Below, piece after piece: positions 30,425 to 38,998 of a stretch of 64,000 nt of DNA (positions are counted from its first letter, which is position 1; each line of letters starts with the position of its first letter). Under the pieces are notes generated by a model, which searched no databases, had not been told where the DNA came from, and saw only the letters and a program-made list of their open reading frames with translations. Source of the DNA: Diplonema japonicum (taxonomy: Eukaryota > Euglenozoa > Diplonemea > Diplonemida > Diplonemidae); NCBI GenBank assembly GCA_964019335.1, contig OZ025714.1, positions 310,001 to 374,000 of the forward strand. Reading direction: 5' to 3'. The translations under genes were made by a program, and so were the position numbers.

Positions 30425-32497
30425 TTACATCTTTCCACCTCGCAATTTGAAGAGATTGTTTGTGAGCTCAAGCACGGCAGTGGTGAGCTTGTTGACATCT
30501 TCCGTCTCAAGAAGTTCAGCAGCCTTTGCAACATTGAAGCCCGTGGTTCTAAGGGTGAACCTACAAGAGACCGGCCGGTGGTCGGACAGCCTAATAGAGT
30601 GCGCGGCGTACGAGTTCACAACAGGCACTAGATCGTTATGCGAAAGGTCGACAGTCCCAGGGGAAAGAGAGACCCGCTGGCTTCCACTGAGCGGTTTCTC
30701 AAACACGGCCTTGTAAGGGCCTGTCCCACCACCAAGGATCACATCGAAGTCCTCCGCAGAGTGAACGGTTACATTGTCAATGCTTGTTACGATCATATCC
30801 TTCATTACACCCAGTTCCACCGCGTTGCCTTTGACCTCTTTGACCATTAACCATGGACCTTCCATGCACACCTTAATGTCTCCAAGGTGTTCCGGGCCGA
30901 TCATGACGGAGACCTGGTGGCTTGGAAGAACGTCGGTTTTCAAACTGCCTCGAAGCATCGATTCCTCCATTGGGCCGGATTTCGCAATAGGTACTTCCAT
31001 TAAATTGGTGTACGCTGGGTTCATTCCAGGGGATGAGCATAATGGGATGCCCGATGGTGGGGAACGGTTGTGGTCCTTTACAGGCACGTTCCGACGAGAA
31101 GGGGAATGCTGGGGAATGTGATGGCTCGGATGGTCCGCGACCGACTTCCCGTGGTAGAAAGAGTGAGCTTGTTCATTGCACGAATAAAACGAGAAATAAT
31201 TGTAAACCGACGAGCCAGACGTCATTGGTAGTGCAAGGGAGCAATCTTCACTAATCGGTGTCGGGGGAGGATACACCGAGACAGGCCGCGACATAAACAA
31301 AACCCTGTCCGTCCATGAAGGCGACCGTTGCTTCGCTGATGAATCATAAAGATCAGTCCCTGGATCGTACTTATAGGTCGGGGGGAAAGTTATCGGGCAT
31401 TCTAAAAACTCCGAGAAAGCTGTGCTTGTAACCCGTGCTTGAGCAAGCTGATCCTTACTCAAAAGATCTTCAAGCCGGTTGTTCTTCACCATCGAACGGA
31501 CCATTGTGTTCTCTATATTCCATAAGCGATAGTTCAAATCGCCGAACCAAAACACGTAATCGTATTCATGAAGCAAACACCCATCATACGAAGGGATGTT
31601 CCCGTTGCTGTCGTCAGCGGGTGCCGGGGATACAGGGCCGTCTTCGTGATCGGATAAAACGGTTGAGGATGTGTCGTCGTCCTTCGTGTCGTGGCTGAGC
31701 ATTACCTGTGAAGGATATGGTGTCTCAGATGTGACTGACGGTCTGATCGGCCAGATATAATCGACAGGATCGTCAACAGAAAGGCTTGAAAACCGGAGTT
31801 CGGAGAGAATTCTGTCGTAACCTTTGTTTCTCCGGTGAACCCGTTCAGTGTGTGCTTCAAGGTGAGCGTTCAAAAGTAGAATCTTTCGTCCGCAACATGT
31901 CAATCGGACTGCGATTGCACCTTTATTGGCGTAGTTTCGTACTCCTATTCTGACAACGGACACCGCGACGTTTGAAGACTGCTCGGCGAGGGGTTCCTTT
32001 ATGAAAACCAATAGTAGGAGACCGGCTACTGATTTGGACACCAATTTTGTGTATTGTGAAATTTCGGATAATTGGCGGGTGATGAAGCCTTCCCAAACGC
32101 CGGCTTTGGGTGAAGTTTCTTCAAGGATGACACTTCCTGCAGACATGTCAACTTCTTGGATACCAACGGCGATTATATCAGCGCCGTTATCGATGTTGCC
32201 CGTCAGCCATTGTTTGTAATTTTCCGTTGATTCGTCCGAACGGGGTATTTTTTCGCCGACGTTGAAGGTGGCGGTGGAGACCGTTAGGTTTTTCAAGGAG
32301 CACACCCTCGCGTGGTTTTCCACCAGTATTTTGTTCATTTCCGCGCGTAGCTTCGCCTTGGCGTCGTTCAGCCTCTCCTCCACCCTTATCACCTCCTCCT
32401 CGTCCACGACAAATTCGTCCTCCGTTGGTACGCTTTTCCTTCTCTCCTTCTCCTTCGGCTTCTTCCTCAACCCGATCCAACTTAATATACCCGTCAT
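30425..32497 (-). CDS. Inositol-polyphosphate 5-phosphatase with PDZ-like insertion
   Basis: 690 residues, single exon, ATG at 32497. Catalytic motifs of the family are clear: NVGEK near 79, GIQEVD (112-117, the metal-binding Glu), NAHLEAH (210-216), WFGDLNYR (317-324), RSPSWTDRVLF (391-401) and SDHRPV (638-643). Between the last two, normally separated by a few dozen residues, lie about 235 residues. They are a His/Pro/Ser-rich linker, then a PDZ-like unit near 530-600 (VKEVKGNAVELGVMKDMIVTSIDNVTV). The family removes the 5-phosphate from inositol phosphates or phosphoinositides such as PI(4,5)P2. A shorter insertion (about 240-305) precedes WFGDLNYR. The N-terminus has a coiled-coil-like charged helix. 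Confidence 0.92.
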   Translation of the reverse strand: MTGILSWIGLRKKPKEKERRKSVPTEDEFVVDEEEVIRVEERLNDAKAKLRAEMNKILVENHARVCSLKNLTVSTATFNVGEKIPRSDESTENYKQWLTGNIDNGADIIAVGIQEVDMSAGSVILEETSPKAGVWEGFITRQLSEISQYTKLVSKSVAGLLLLVFIKEPLAEQSSNVAVSVVRIGVRNYANKGAIAVRLTCCGRKILLLNAHLEAHTERVHRRNKGYDRILSELRFSSLSVDDPVDYIWPIRPSVTSETPYPSQVMLSHDTKDDDTSSTVLSDHEDGPVSPAPADDSNGNIPSYDGCLLHEYDYVFWFGDLNYRLWNIENTMVRSMVKNNRLEDLLSKDQLAQARVTSTAFSEFLECPITFPPTYKYDPGTDLYDSSAKQRSPSWTDRVLFMSRPVSVYPPPTPISEDCSLALPMTSGSSVYNYFSFYSCNEQAHSFYHGKSVADHPSHHIPQHSPSRRNVPVKDHNRSPPSGIPLCSSPGMNPAYTNLMEVPIAKSGPMEESMLRGSLKTDVLPSHQVSVMIGPEHLGDIKVCMEGPWLMVKEVKGNAVELGVMKDMIVTSIDNVTVHSAEDFDVILGGGTGPYKAVFEKPLSGSQRVSLSPGTVDLSHNDLVPVVNSYAAHSIRLSDHRPVSCRFTLRTTGFNVAKAAELLETEDVNKLTTAVLELTNNLFKLRGGKM

Positions 32498-32509
32498 TGT
32501 TTTATTATC

Positions 32510-32545
<36 letters not shown>

Positions 32546-32699
32546 GTTCGTTGCAAGGGAAAAGGAGGAGAAAAGTGGAAGGGGTTTCCCCCTCCTCCCC
32601 TCCTTTCTAACCCTCGCACTGTTGGGGATGGTTTTTTTTTTTTTTTTTTTTGCTGAAAATAAAAATTTTTTTGGGGGGGGGAAATATTTTTAAACACTT

Positions 32700-33731
32700 T
32701 TACATTAACACACATTCTCTGGTTTTTTTCTTAGCCTCTTTTTCAAAACCGGGCTCGGGGTTTGTGTACTTATTTGACTCAACGCGGCACCAGGAGGGAA
32801 GACCCGCCCCGGGTGCCACAAGGACGGGATCGCCCGGCTTCACATCACAATCTGCAAGGGGTGTTGAGGAAGGAACAGACGCCAGCGTGCGCAGATTGTA
32901 TGCAACAAGCTTTCGCGCAGGGTCCGTCTCGGTGAGGTTAGGGTTGGGTATCTCGGCGGCCCTGAGTGCGGTATCGACACTACGCCCTGCGACCCAATCT
33001 TTGTTGAAGTACATGTAGAGTGCTCTTTGGGGCCTGTTCTCCACTAGCAAGAACACAGCAAGCTGAAGTCTCTTCCCTGCAGAAATCGTTTTATCCCCAA
33101 TGGGTTGGAACTTCTTGTTGTCAAACTTCACATCCCCCCACCATGTCAGGCCTTCCGGTGGGTGGTGATCGGTTCCTTCCGGGTCGCATGGTGTGGCTTC
33201 TTGATCCAGTGGGGTTGCTGCTGCTACCTTTTCGGTCGTGTTTTCTTGAGCATTTTGAGTTTCTTCTTTTTCCTTTTTCGGAGCTGGGAAGTATTCCGGG
33301 ACTTTCCCGTCAATAGTCAGTATAAATTCTTCGTGAAGGCCGATTTTGAAACATTTTAACTCCTTGCTGCTTTGAAGCGGTTCATGGTTGCCGAGCCTTA
33401 CAAGGACTGCTTGTGGTCCGTCCTTCGGCATCTCCAACATGTAGCTCAGACGATCACATAGTTTCCCCACCAGCATTGTGTGTGGGAAATACATGTAGCA
33501 CGGGGGGGTCCCGTACTCTTCAGGAAAGTACAGCAGCATGAACGCCCTCTCCTCGTATATTACGTTCCCGTTACCGATGCTCGAGGCCTTTGTGTTTGTC
33601 GCTAGTTTTTTCAAATCCTTGTAAACTCTCACGGGTTCTTTCAAGGACCTCACCGCGGCCCCGAGAATCCTTCTGTCCTCTTCTTTCACATCGCGCCGCC
33701 AAGACTCCAAAGCGCTCCATTGGCTAGTCAT
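32700..33731 (-). CDS. Protein with two ZFAND1-type ubiquitin-like domains
   Basis: 343 residues from the ATG at 33731, preceded in the sense direction by G and A runs; a longer frame upstream of it is low complexity. Two regions share the pattern of the C-terminal ubiquitin-like domain of ZFAND1: residues about 50-145 (CYMYFPHTMLVGKLCDRLSYMLEM) and about 220-320 (ALYMYFNKDWVAGRSVDTALRAA). In both, a MYF segment is followed by a helix and a hydrophobic strand. An acidic, Pro/Thr-rich linker separates them. No AN1 zinc finger is present. ZFAND1 links stress granules with the proteasome and p97, but that role cannot be transferred. The domain call is by motif and is moderate. Confidence 0.55.
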   Translation of the reverse strand: MTSQWSALESWRRDVKEEDRRILGAAVRSLKEPVRVYKDLKKLATNTKASSIGNGNVIYEERAFMLLYFPEEYGTPPCYMYFPHTMLVGKLCDRLSYMLEMPKDGPQAVLVRLGNHEPLQSSKELKCFKIGLHEEFILTIDGKVPEYFPAPKKEKEETQNAQENTTEKVAAATPLDQEATPCDPEGTDHHPPEGLTWWGDVKFDNKKFQPIGDKTISAGKRLQLAVFLLVENRPQRALYMYFNKDWVAGRSVDTALRAAEIPNPNLTETDPARKLVAYNLRTLASVPSSTPLADCDVKPGDPVLVAPGAGLPSWCRVESNKYTNPEPGFEKEAKKKTRECVLM

Positions 33732-33891
33732 CCCCCCCCCCCCCTTTTTTTTCTGGGTGTCTATACTCAGAAACAAATCGGCTGCAAAAAAGAACAACAA
33801 CAACAAAAAATCTCTTCTGGAAAGAAGGTGACCTCGTTTGGTTCTCTCTTTTTTTTTTTTTTTTTTCCTTTTTTTTTTTCCATGTCTTGCG

Positions 33892-34470
33892 TCAAATGTC
33901 TTTGTAAAGTTTTACTTCGTTCTGAAGATGCGCAACTGCAAGGGCCAACCGGGACAAGTCGACGGTCCCTCCCAGCGAGCCCGCTTTTGTATTTTTCAAC
34001 TTATTGGTGGTAACACCTGTCAATGGGGTGAGGTCGGGGATTGGAGCAAACTTGCTCAAGGTGGTTTCCAGCCTAGTTTTCTTGTCCCAGAGTCGCCTCG
34101 CCTCTGTATCGACCCAGTGCATGGTACTCTGCTTGGCTTTCATGAGTGTTGTGGGCTTGCCTAGGATGTCGATGACGAGGCCAACGTGAAGATGCCAGGG
34201 TTTCAAAGGTTGGCCTTTCTTATCGTGGACGACCACCCTCATAGGTACAGTGGAGTCGTCAACCATCACTTCGAAAAGCTCTTTGCTTGTATAATAGAGC
34301 ACCAGCATATACCTCTTCGTGTTCCCCTCACACCACCAGCTCTCGAATTCCAGCACTTCGGGGATGTTATTGATGTATCCTTCTAGTGATGTCCCTTCTC
34401 CTGCCTTGCTACATGTTAGAACGCCGAAGTCTTGTTGCTTGCCTCTCTGTCCTGCTGCAACGGGTGCCAT
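33892..34470 (-). CDS. Small protein, possible DM10-like fold
   Basis: 192 residues, ATG at 34470, single exon. The central part (FESWWCEGNTKRYMLVLYYTSKE, then VGLVIDILGKPTTLMKA) has the strand pattern of a DM10 or PH-like domain. DM10 domains occur in ciliary microtubule inner proteins such as EFHC1 and NME7. A helix with HWVDTEARRLWDKKTRLE follows, and the C-terminus is mixed. The resemblance is weak and there is no diagnostic residue. If correct, the protein would be axonemal. The spacer to the upstream retroelement copy 2 is short. Confidence 0.45.
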   Translation of the reverse strand: MAPVAAGQRGKQQDFGVLTCSKAGEGTSLEGYINNIPEVLEFESWWCEGNTKRYMLVLYYTSKELFEVMVDDSTVPMRVVVHDKKGQPLKPWHLHVGLVIDILGKPTTLMKAKQSTMHWVDTEARRLWDKKTRLETTLSKFAPIPDLTPLTGVTTNKLKNTKAGSLGGTVDLSRLALAVAHLQNEVKLYKDI

Positions 34471-34674
34471 GTCACTCTCCTTGTGTTTTCTTCTTTTTTC
34501 CCCCCTAAAGAATTATAAGGAGGGGAAAAAAAAAAAAGAGAGAAAAAAAAAAGAAAAAGAAAAAAAAAAAAGAGACATTTAAGGGTACCTGCGGTATGTG
34601 GCAGGACGCCTGAAGAGTCTCAATCTATCTCTTGATCGAACCTTTCTGCTGTGGTGTGGCCTTCGGCCCCTCGT

Positions 34675-35505
34675 TCACCCTCCTCGGTACCTTAGGTATA
34701 AAACCCTCAACCGAGTTGGTAAGGACACAATAGTTGTACAGTTGTTTCTCTGGCGGGTCACCGGGGAGGCGAATACCGGTCTAGAGGAGTAGCCCCTTAC
34801 GGAGCTGTTGTAGTAACCCAACGTGCGTAGGGAGTGGACAGAAACTACTGACGCAGCTGGGATGAGGGGCGCTATGCCCTTACTGGTGTGGATGCGTTCT
34901 AGTGCCGTTATCACCCGGCCTATTACACGCGCGCTCACTTGGATGTCCTCACCCTCTTCACAAGGCGAGAGTCCCACCGTGGCAATGAAGTCTATGGCCA
35001 GCTCAAGCCTGGAGACCTGTCCACCTGTCGTGCCCCAGTGAAGGGCAGAGAGCCATCGGATGACGTGCGGGATGAGCCGTGGGAGGTACTGTTGCCTCAA
35101 ACCATTGTCGCAGTACCACCTCAGTGACCGTGGCTTGAGCAAACTCCCCTTCTCGAAAGGCCTGTTCCACAGGTGAACGCTGAAGTTCATCGTCTTTTTC
35201 CGTGCGAAGGTGAGTTGTAAGCTACCAGTGATCTCCGCCATCATCAGCTGCAACTCGGCAGTGTCCAGTCCGAGTCCCACTGTCGCGATGCCGTGCAGTT
35301 GCGTGCACCGGGGCCACCGGTTACGTTGTGTGCACAGCGCTGCCCGCGTCTCGGAAGCTGTCCTGATGTGCTAGTCCCAGAGGGTGTGCTCCAGGAGTCT
35401 CGCCGTGTGTTCCGAAATGTCGAAAGTAGCGTCGCAGCCCATGCATTTCGTCCGCCCCCCGACCGTGTCGTTGATGATCTTGGGGTGGAACGGGAAAACA
35501 GCCCC
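34675..35505 (-). pseudogene. Retroelement copy 2: 5'-truncated RT C-terminal region
   Basis: The frame starts at about 35505 with GAVFPFHPK and a CxxC knuckle (KCMGCDATFDISEHT, LEHTLWD). A TAG at 35373-35371 follows, and then the same frame stays open to a stop at 34675. It aligns with copy 1 along its length: GAVFTVHPR, CDVC, EHALWE, IRWLSALHW versus LRWLKSLRW, and VHSLRTLG versus VHTLRHLG. It has no RT core, so insertion was 5'-truncated as is usual for LINE elements. The sequence has diverged well away from copy 1, so it is older or belongs to another subfamily. Its 3' end does not share the GGTGAC tail. Confidence 0.75.
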
Positions 35506-35648
35506 AGATCAAAGCAATTTTTTTTTTAGAAATATACAGCACCAGTGTAGCTGTGCTCTTCCAAGTACAACTGCCCCATCGCCGGCTATCCCAAAAAACA
35601 AAAAAACAAAACAAAACAAAACAAAACAAAGCTCAATCTATTTTTTTT

Positions 35649-35801
35649 GCGGTGCGCTGGTTGGTGCCCACCTTGGGTAGGATACACGTTTCTGTCACCA
35701 TTCTGCGGTTGCATCCTGGTGTCGGCTGTCGGGGTTCGCTTTTCAGCCATGACAACATCTGCGCTAAGGAGGGGAAGACTGGCATGTTTGCTGGAAAGCA
35801 A
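35649..35801 (-). mobile_element. Retroelement copy 3: short 3' fragment with A tail
   Basis: About 150 bases carry the last 40-50 codons of the same ORF (TADTRMQPQNGDRNV versus TAGTRQQPQNGDRLV in copy 1) and the 3' end GGTGGGCACCAACC then GCGCACCG. Eight A residues follow on the sense strand at 35648-35641, then a GTTTT-type repeat. An extreme 5' truncation with a short A tail fits target-primed reverse transcription. Confidence 0.7.
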
Positions 35802-36351
35802 ACTAAAACGGAATTAAATACAACGGTGGTTGAAACAACGAAACAAAAACCCGATTAAAGAGTTTAAATACATCGTCCATTCAATGGGATCTAAACCCTG
35901 GGCCTTTAAGTGGCGTGAGCTTAGCTTGGCCTGTGTTGTGTCCCTTTGGAAAGCGATGAACTTCAGAAGAGATCCAAAAAAAAGTTCCAACGTGTTATTT
36001 CATTCAAGAAACTTAGAGAAAAACAACATACACGGTAACATTTTTTACACCCAAGTCTGTCACGGTAATAACCCCATAACTTTTTCTTCCACTCAAATAA
36101 TTATTCTGTAAAAGTTTTCCATTCTCCACGGTAGCCTACTTTTATTTCACATGCATTTCATGTTAAAACCCCATGAAGCATAAAAATGTCAGAAAAAACG
36201 ACGGTGGAATAAAGCAATTTTGGTTTCCGTGTACGTTGTCTTTCTCAAAAAAATTATAAAAAAAAGCAACTTCGAGCGCTGCCAACGAATAGTCGACAGT
36301 ACGAACTTGAGTCAAAAACTGAATTAAAAAAAAAAGACCCAACATGCTTCA
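35802..36351. other. Gene-free spacer
   Basis: About 550 bases upstream of retroelement copy 3 and downstream of the first cyclase. No gene, RNA or repeat is supported. Confidence 0.5.
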
Positions 36352-38490
36352 TCAGAACCAATACTTATCGCTTGGGCTGTTGTTTTTTTGCACAACTGAG
36401 ACTGTGTGGATGAAGTCGAATTCCGGTTCCACCTGCTGCAGATGCATCAGTTGCGTACCATCAACCAAATGACTGCCTTTATCCGTGATGTGTAGCCCCT
36501 CCACCTCATTAAGCGGAGGTGACAAATAATAACACATCACATCGTTGGCCACAGCATTGTTGCACTGCTTGCTGCTCTCTCCGACAACAGTTCCCAACAC
36601 TGTCATGAACTTCTGCCTGCTGTCCCCCACAGTCCCGTACATGATGCTGCCTGTTGCCATCCCGATGTTGTTTTCCGAATCGACCCTGGAGGTTCTCGTC
36701 CCCATCCAGAGCATCTTGACGAATGCCAGTGAGTTCTCCACATGTGTCGTGCAAGACTTTGGACCGTTCCAGCACACAGCCACCCTGTTCCCTTGAAGCG
36801 ACACAACTGCCCCATGTGACCTCTCAGTGCAAGTCAGCACCTTTGAAAGACTGTTATTCATAGTGCCCTCCGAGGAAGCAAAGTCTCCATGTCTAATTTC
36901 CACATGTCCGACAGTCGCCAAAGGAACGTACTGGAGTGAGCAATTAACCACACTGCTGGTGGTGCTGCAGGAACTAGGGGTCTTCTGACGGGGAGGAGAC
37001 TTCGAGGTCGAGGACCTTCTGCGGTGCTTCGCTTTCAGCTGGCGATCTATAAAAGACTTCCTCCCGAGAAGAGCTGGAGGCAACAGGATGGAAGGGTAGA
37101 CCGGGTCACACACACCCTTCACCTTCGTCTGTCCAACAGGAAGCACAACCACATCAATGTTCTCAACTGCCTCCAAAACCTCAAAAGTCACAGCAACAGC
37201 CCCTCCAACACAGACCCCTTCCATCCGAGCAGCAAGGTTCACAACGCTCCCAAAGTAGTCGAACCTCCCAGTCAGTGTGTTCAGTTGCACGTCCACCTTC
37301 CCACAGTGAACCCCAATACGGACACGCAGCCCGCACAACAGGTCCTCTTCTTGACTACAGATAATTGCTTCCAGCGACTCTGGCCACACACTTTCCTGAA
37401 GCCTCTCCTGAACAGACAAGCCAAAGTGCACAGCATCCACAGCACTCTCAAAGGCCACCATGAAGGCATCCCCGATGGTCTTCACCTCGTACCCATTGTA
37501 GTCCCTGATGCAGCATCGAATCACCCTGTTGTGAATATCCAGACCTTCCTTCATCCCCTCAGGACACAGCTCCCACGTCTCCGTCGAACTCTGTATGTCT
37601 GTGAACACAACTGTCACCTCCCCAGACTTCAGCCCAGGAATGGAGACATCTCTGGGTTGCTTGTCTGCATCGTTTTCCATGAACAACGTGTCAGGGAGGT
37701 AGGGTCGGTACTCCCGCAGGTTCGAGAGGATTTGTTCAAAGGCGTCGTAGAGAGGAGGAGGGAGTGAGACAGACTTGATGACACTCTCCGCAGACACGAG
37801 GTCGAAGCGGGAGAGGGACGCGGCGATGTCCTCAGTTGCCGCAATCACCTTGTTCATCTTCTTGTGTTCGTTGTGAAGCTTATTAGCGAAGCCGCGGGTG
37901 AAGTAGAAGTCGAGAAGGAGGATTGCAGACTCACCAAGAAAAATCAGCAAGCTTTGTAAAGGGGACACAGCACAAGGGAGGTTGGTGCAATCATAACGCT
38001 CACGGCGTTGTGCCTGAGGTGCGAGGAAGGAAAGGTCATACAGACCGAAGCGGTAGGTTGACTCTAAAGCAACGAGGAAAAGCCAGCATAATGTGGCTGC
38101 AACCAACGAAACGGCAACACGGCTGTCCAAATGACAGACGAGGCACATGTCAGTGAGGACAACAACAATGAACCATGACCTGTAACCTATGTAAGCTGCA
38201 GCGTGCACCAGGTCGGCCAGCAAAAGGCTTCCTGTTATGAAGACAACCCAAAAGATCATCACGGGCCGTCGCAATCTCTTCTCGATCAGAAGCTGCAGAA
38301 GGAATACAAACGATACCAAAGCGCTCAGAACCTTCCTCCACCACATCACTGCCACAATGTAGTTGAAGCTAGCTGCTGTAAAGCTAACCGTACAGACAGC
38401 CGTCGCCACCAACATCACCTTCTTACTGAATGCTGTTGTCGGGTCGTCAGATGGCAGCACCACTTTCGTGAAATGCAGCAAGCGCTCCAT
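36352..38490 (-). CDS. Membrane adenylate cyclase, tandem copy 1
   Basis: 712 residues, ATG at 38490, single exon. Residues about 25-210 hold six hydrophobic segments. A class III cyclase domain follows from about residue 300: VVFTDIQSST (first metal Asp), EVKTIGDAFMVAF (purine-specifying Lys and second metal Asp), and FDYFGSVVNLAARME (adenine-specific Asp, then the Asn and Arg of the active site). These residues predict adenylate rather than guanylate cyclase. The TDIQSST and YEVKTIGD segments are most like trypanosome receptor cyclases, but here the N-terminus is multi-pass. A second cyclase-like region (about 540-700) lacks the metal residues and is probably a degenerate partner domain. 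The catalytic part is shared with copy 2. Confidence 0.92.
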   Translation of the reverse strand: MERLLHFTKVVLPSDDPTTAFSKKVMLVATAVCTVSFTAASFNYIVAVMWWRKVLSALVSFVFLLQLLIEKRLRRPVMIFWVVFITGSLLLADLVHAAAYIGYRSWFIVVVLTDMCLVCHLDSRVAVSLVAATLCWLFLVALESTYRFGLYDLSFLAPQAQRRERYDCTNLPCAVSPLQSLLIFLGESAILLLDFYFTRGFANKLHNEHKKMNKVIAATEDIAASLSRFDLVSAESVIKSVSLPPPLYDAFEQILSNLREYRPYLPDTLFMENDADKQPRDVSIPGLKSGEVTVVFTDIQSSTETWELCPEGMKEGLDIHNRVIRCCIRDYNGYEVKTIGDAFMVAFESAVDAVHFGLSVQERLQESVWPESLEAIICSQEEDLLCGLRVRIGVHCGKVDVQLNTLTGRFDYFGSVVNLAARMEGVCVGGAVAVTFEVLEAVENIDVVVLPVGQTKVKGVCDPVYPSILLPPALLGRKSFIDRQLKAKHRRRSSTSKSPPRQKTPSSCSTTSSVVNCSLQYVPLATVGHVEIRHGDFASSEGTMNNSLSKVLTCTERSHGAVVSLQGNRVAVCWNGPKSCTTHVENSLAFVKMLWMGTRTSRVDSENNIGMATGSIMYGTVGDSRQKFMTVLGTVVGESSKQCNNAVANDVMCYYLSPPLNEVEGLHITDKGSHLVDGTQLMHLQQVEPEFDFIHTVSVVQKNNSPSDKYWF

Positions 38491-38998
38491 TTCTTTTTTC
38501 TTTCTTAGCCCCACCTGAAACCCTGGTACTAATTGTCTGGCGACGAAAAACACAAGAAAATGGGTGATGCAATAATAACTGCGATTTTTGATTTTAGCGA
38601 GGGGGAAAAACACCCTAAAAGGTTGTGTTGATCTCACGTATCAAAGAATCGCAGGAGAAAAAGGTAACGAAGGGTAACACGGGGGGGGGGGGGGGGGGAG
38701 ACAGATAATGAAAGTAATGTGACTTGTTGGAAAACCAAGACTTGCATCTTACGTGGAACAGCTGCCACCCTTGTGACGCTTCACCCCTGAAAGCAGAAGA
38801 ATGACTTTGGTTTGCTTCATAAACTGCCTGGCGTACGAAGCAACTTCTTTTCCCGCTGAAAAAAAGCGGGTTTGCACTTCGTCTTCGGCCTTCAAGGCAT
38901 TGCTTATATAGATGGCTGTGATCAATCATGCGTAGTAAAGAAAAAACAGAATCTAAAGAAACCATTCAACTTGCTTCAGCAGAAACAAACAAATTAAA
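38491..38998. other. Spacer between the two cyclase genes
   Basis: About 500 bases, with a G run at about 38681-38698. It differs from the spacer upstream of copy 2, so the similarity of the gene pair does not extend into the flanks. Confidence 0.5.

Noticed and set aside
35586-35720. GTTTT/AAAAC repeat read as part of a coding frame
   Set aside because: It lies outside the 3' end of retroelement copy 3 and is simple repeat.
37024-37767. A 247-codon plus-strand frame repeated at 39662-40405
   Set aside because: It is identical in both places only because it lies opposite the duplicated cyclase domain; no family features.
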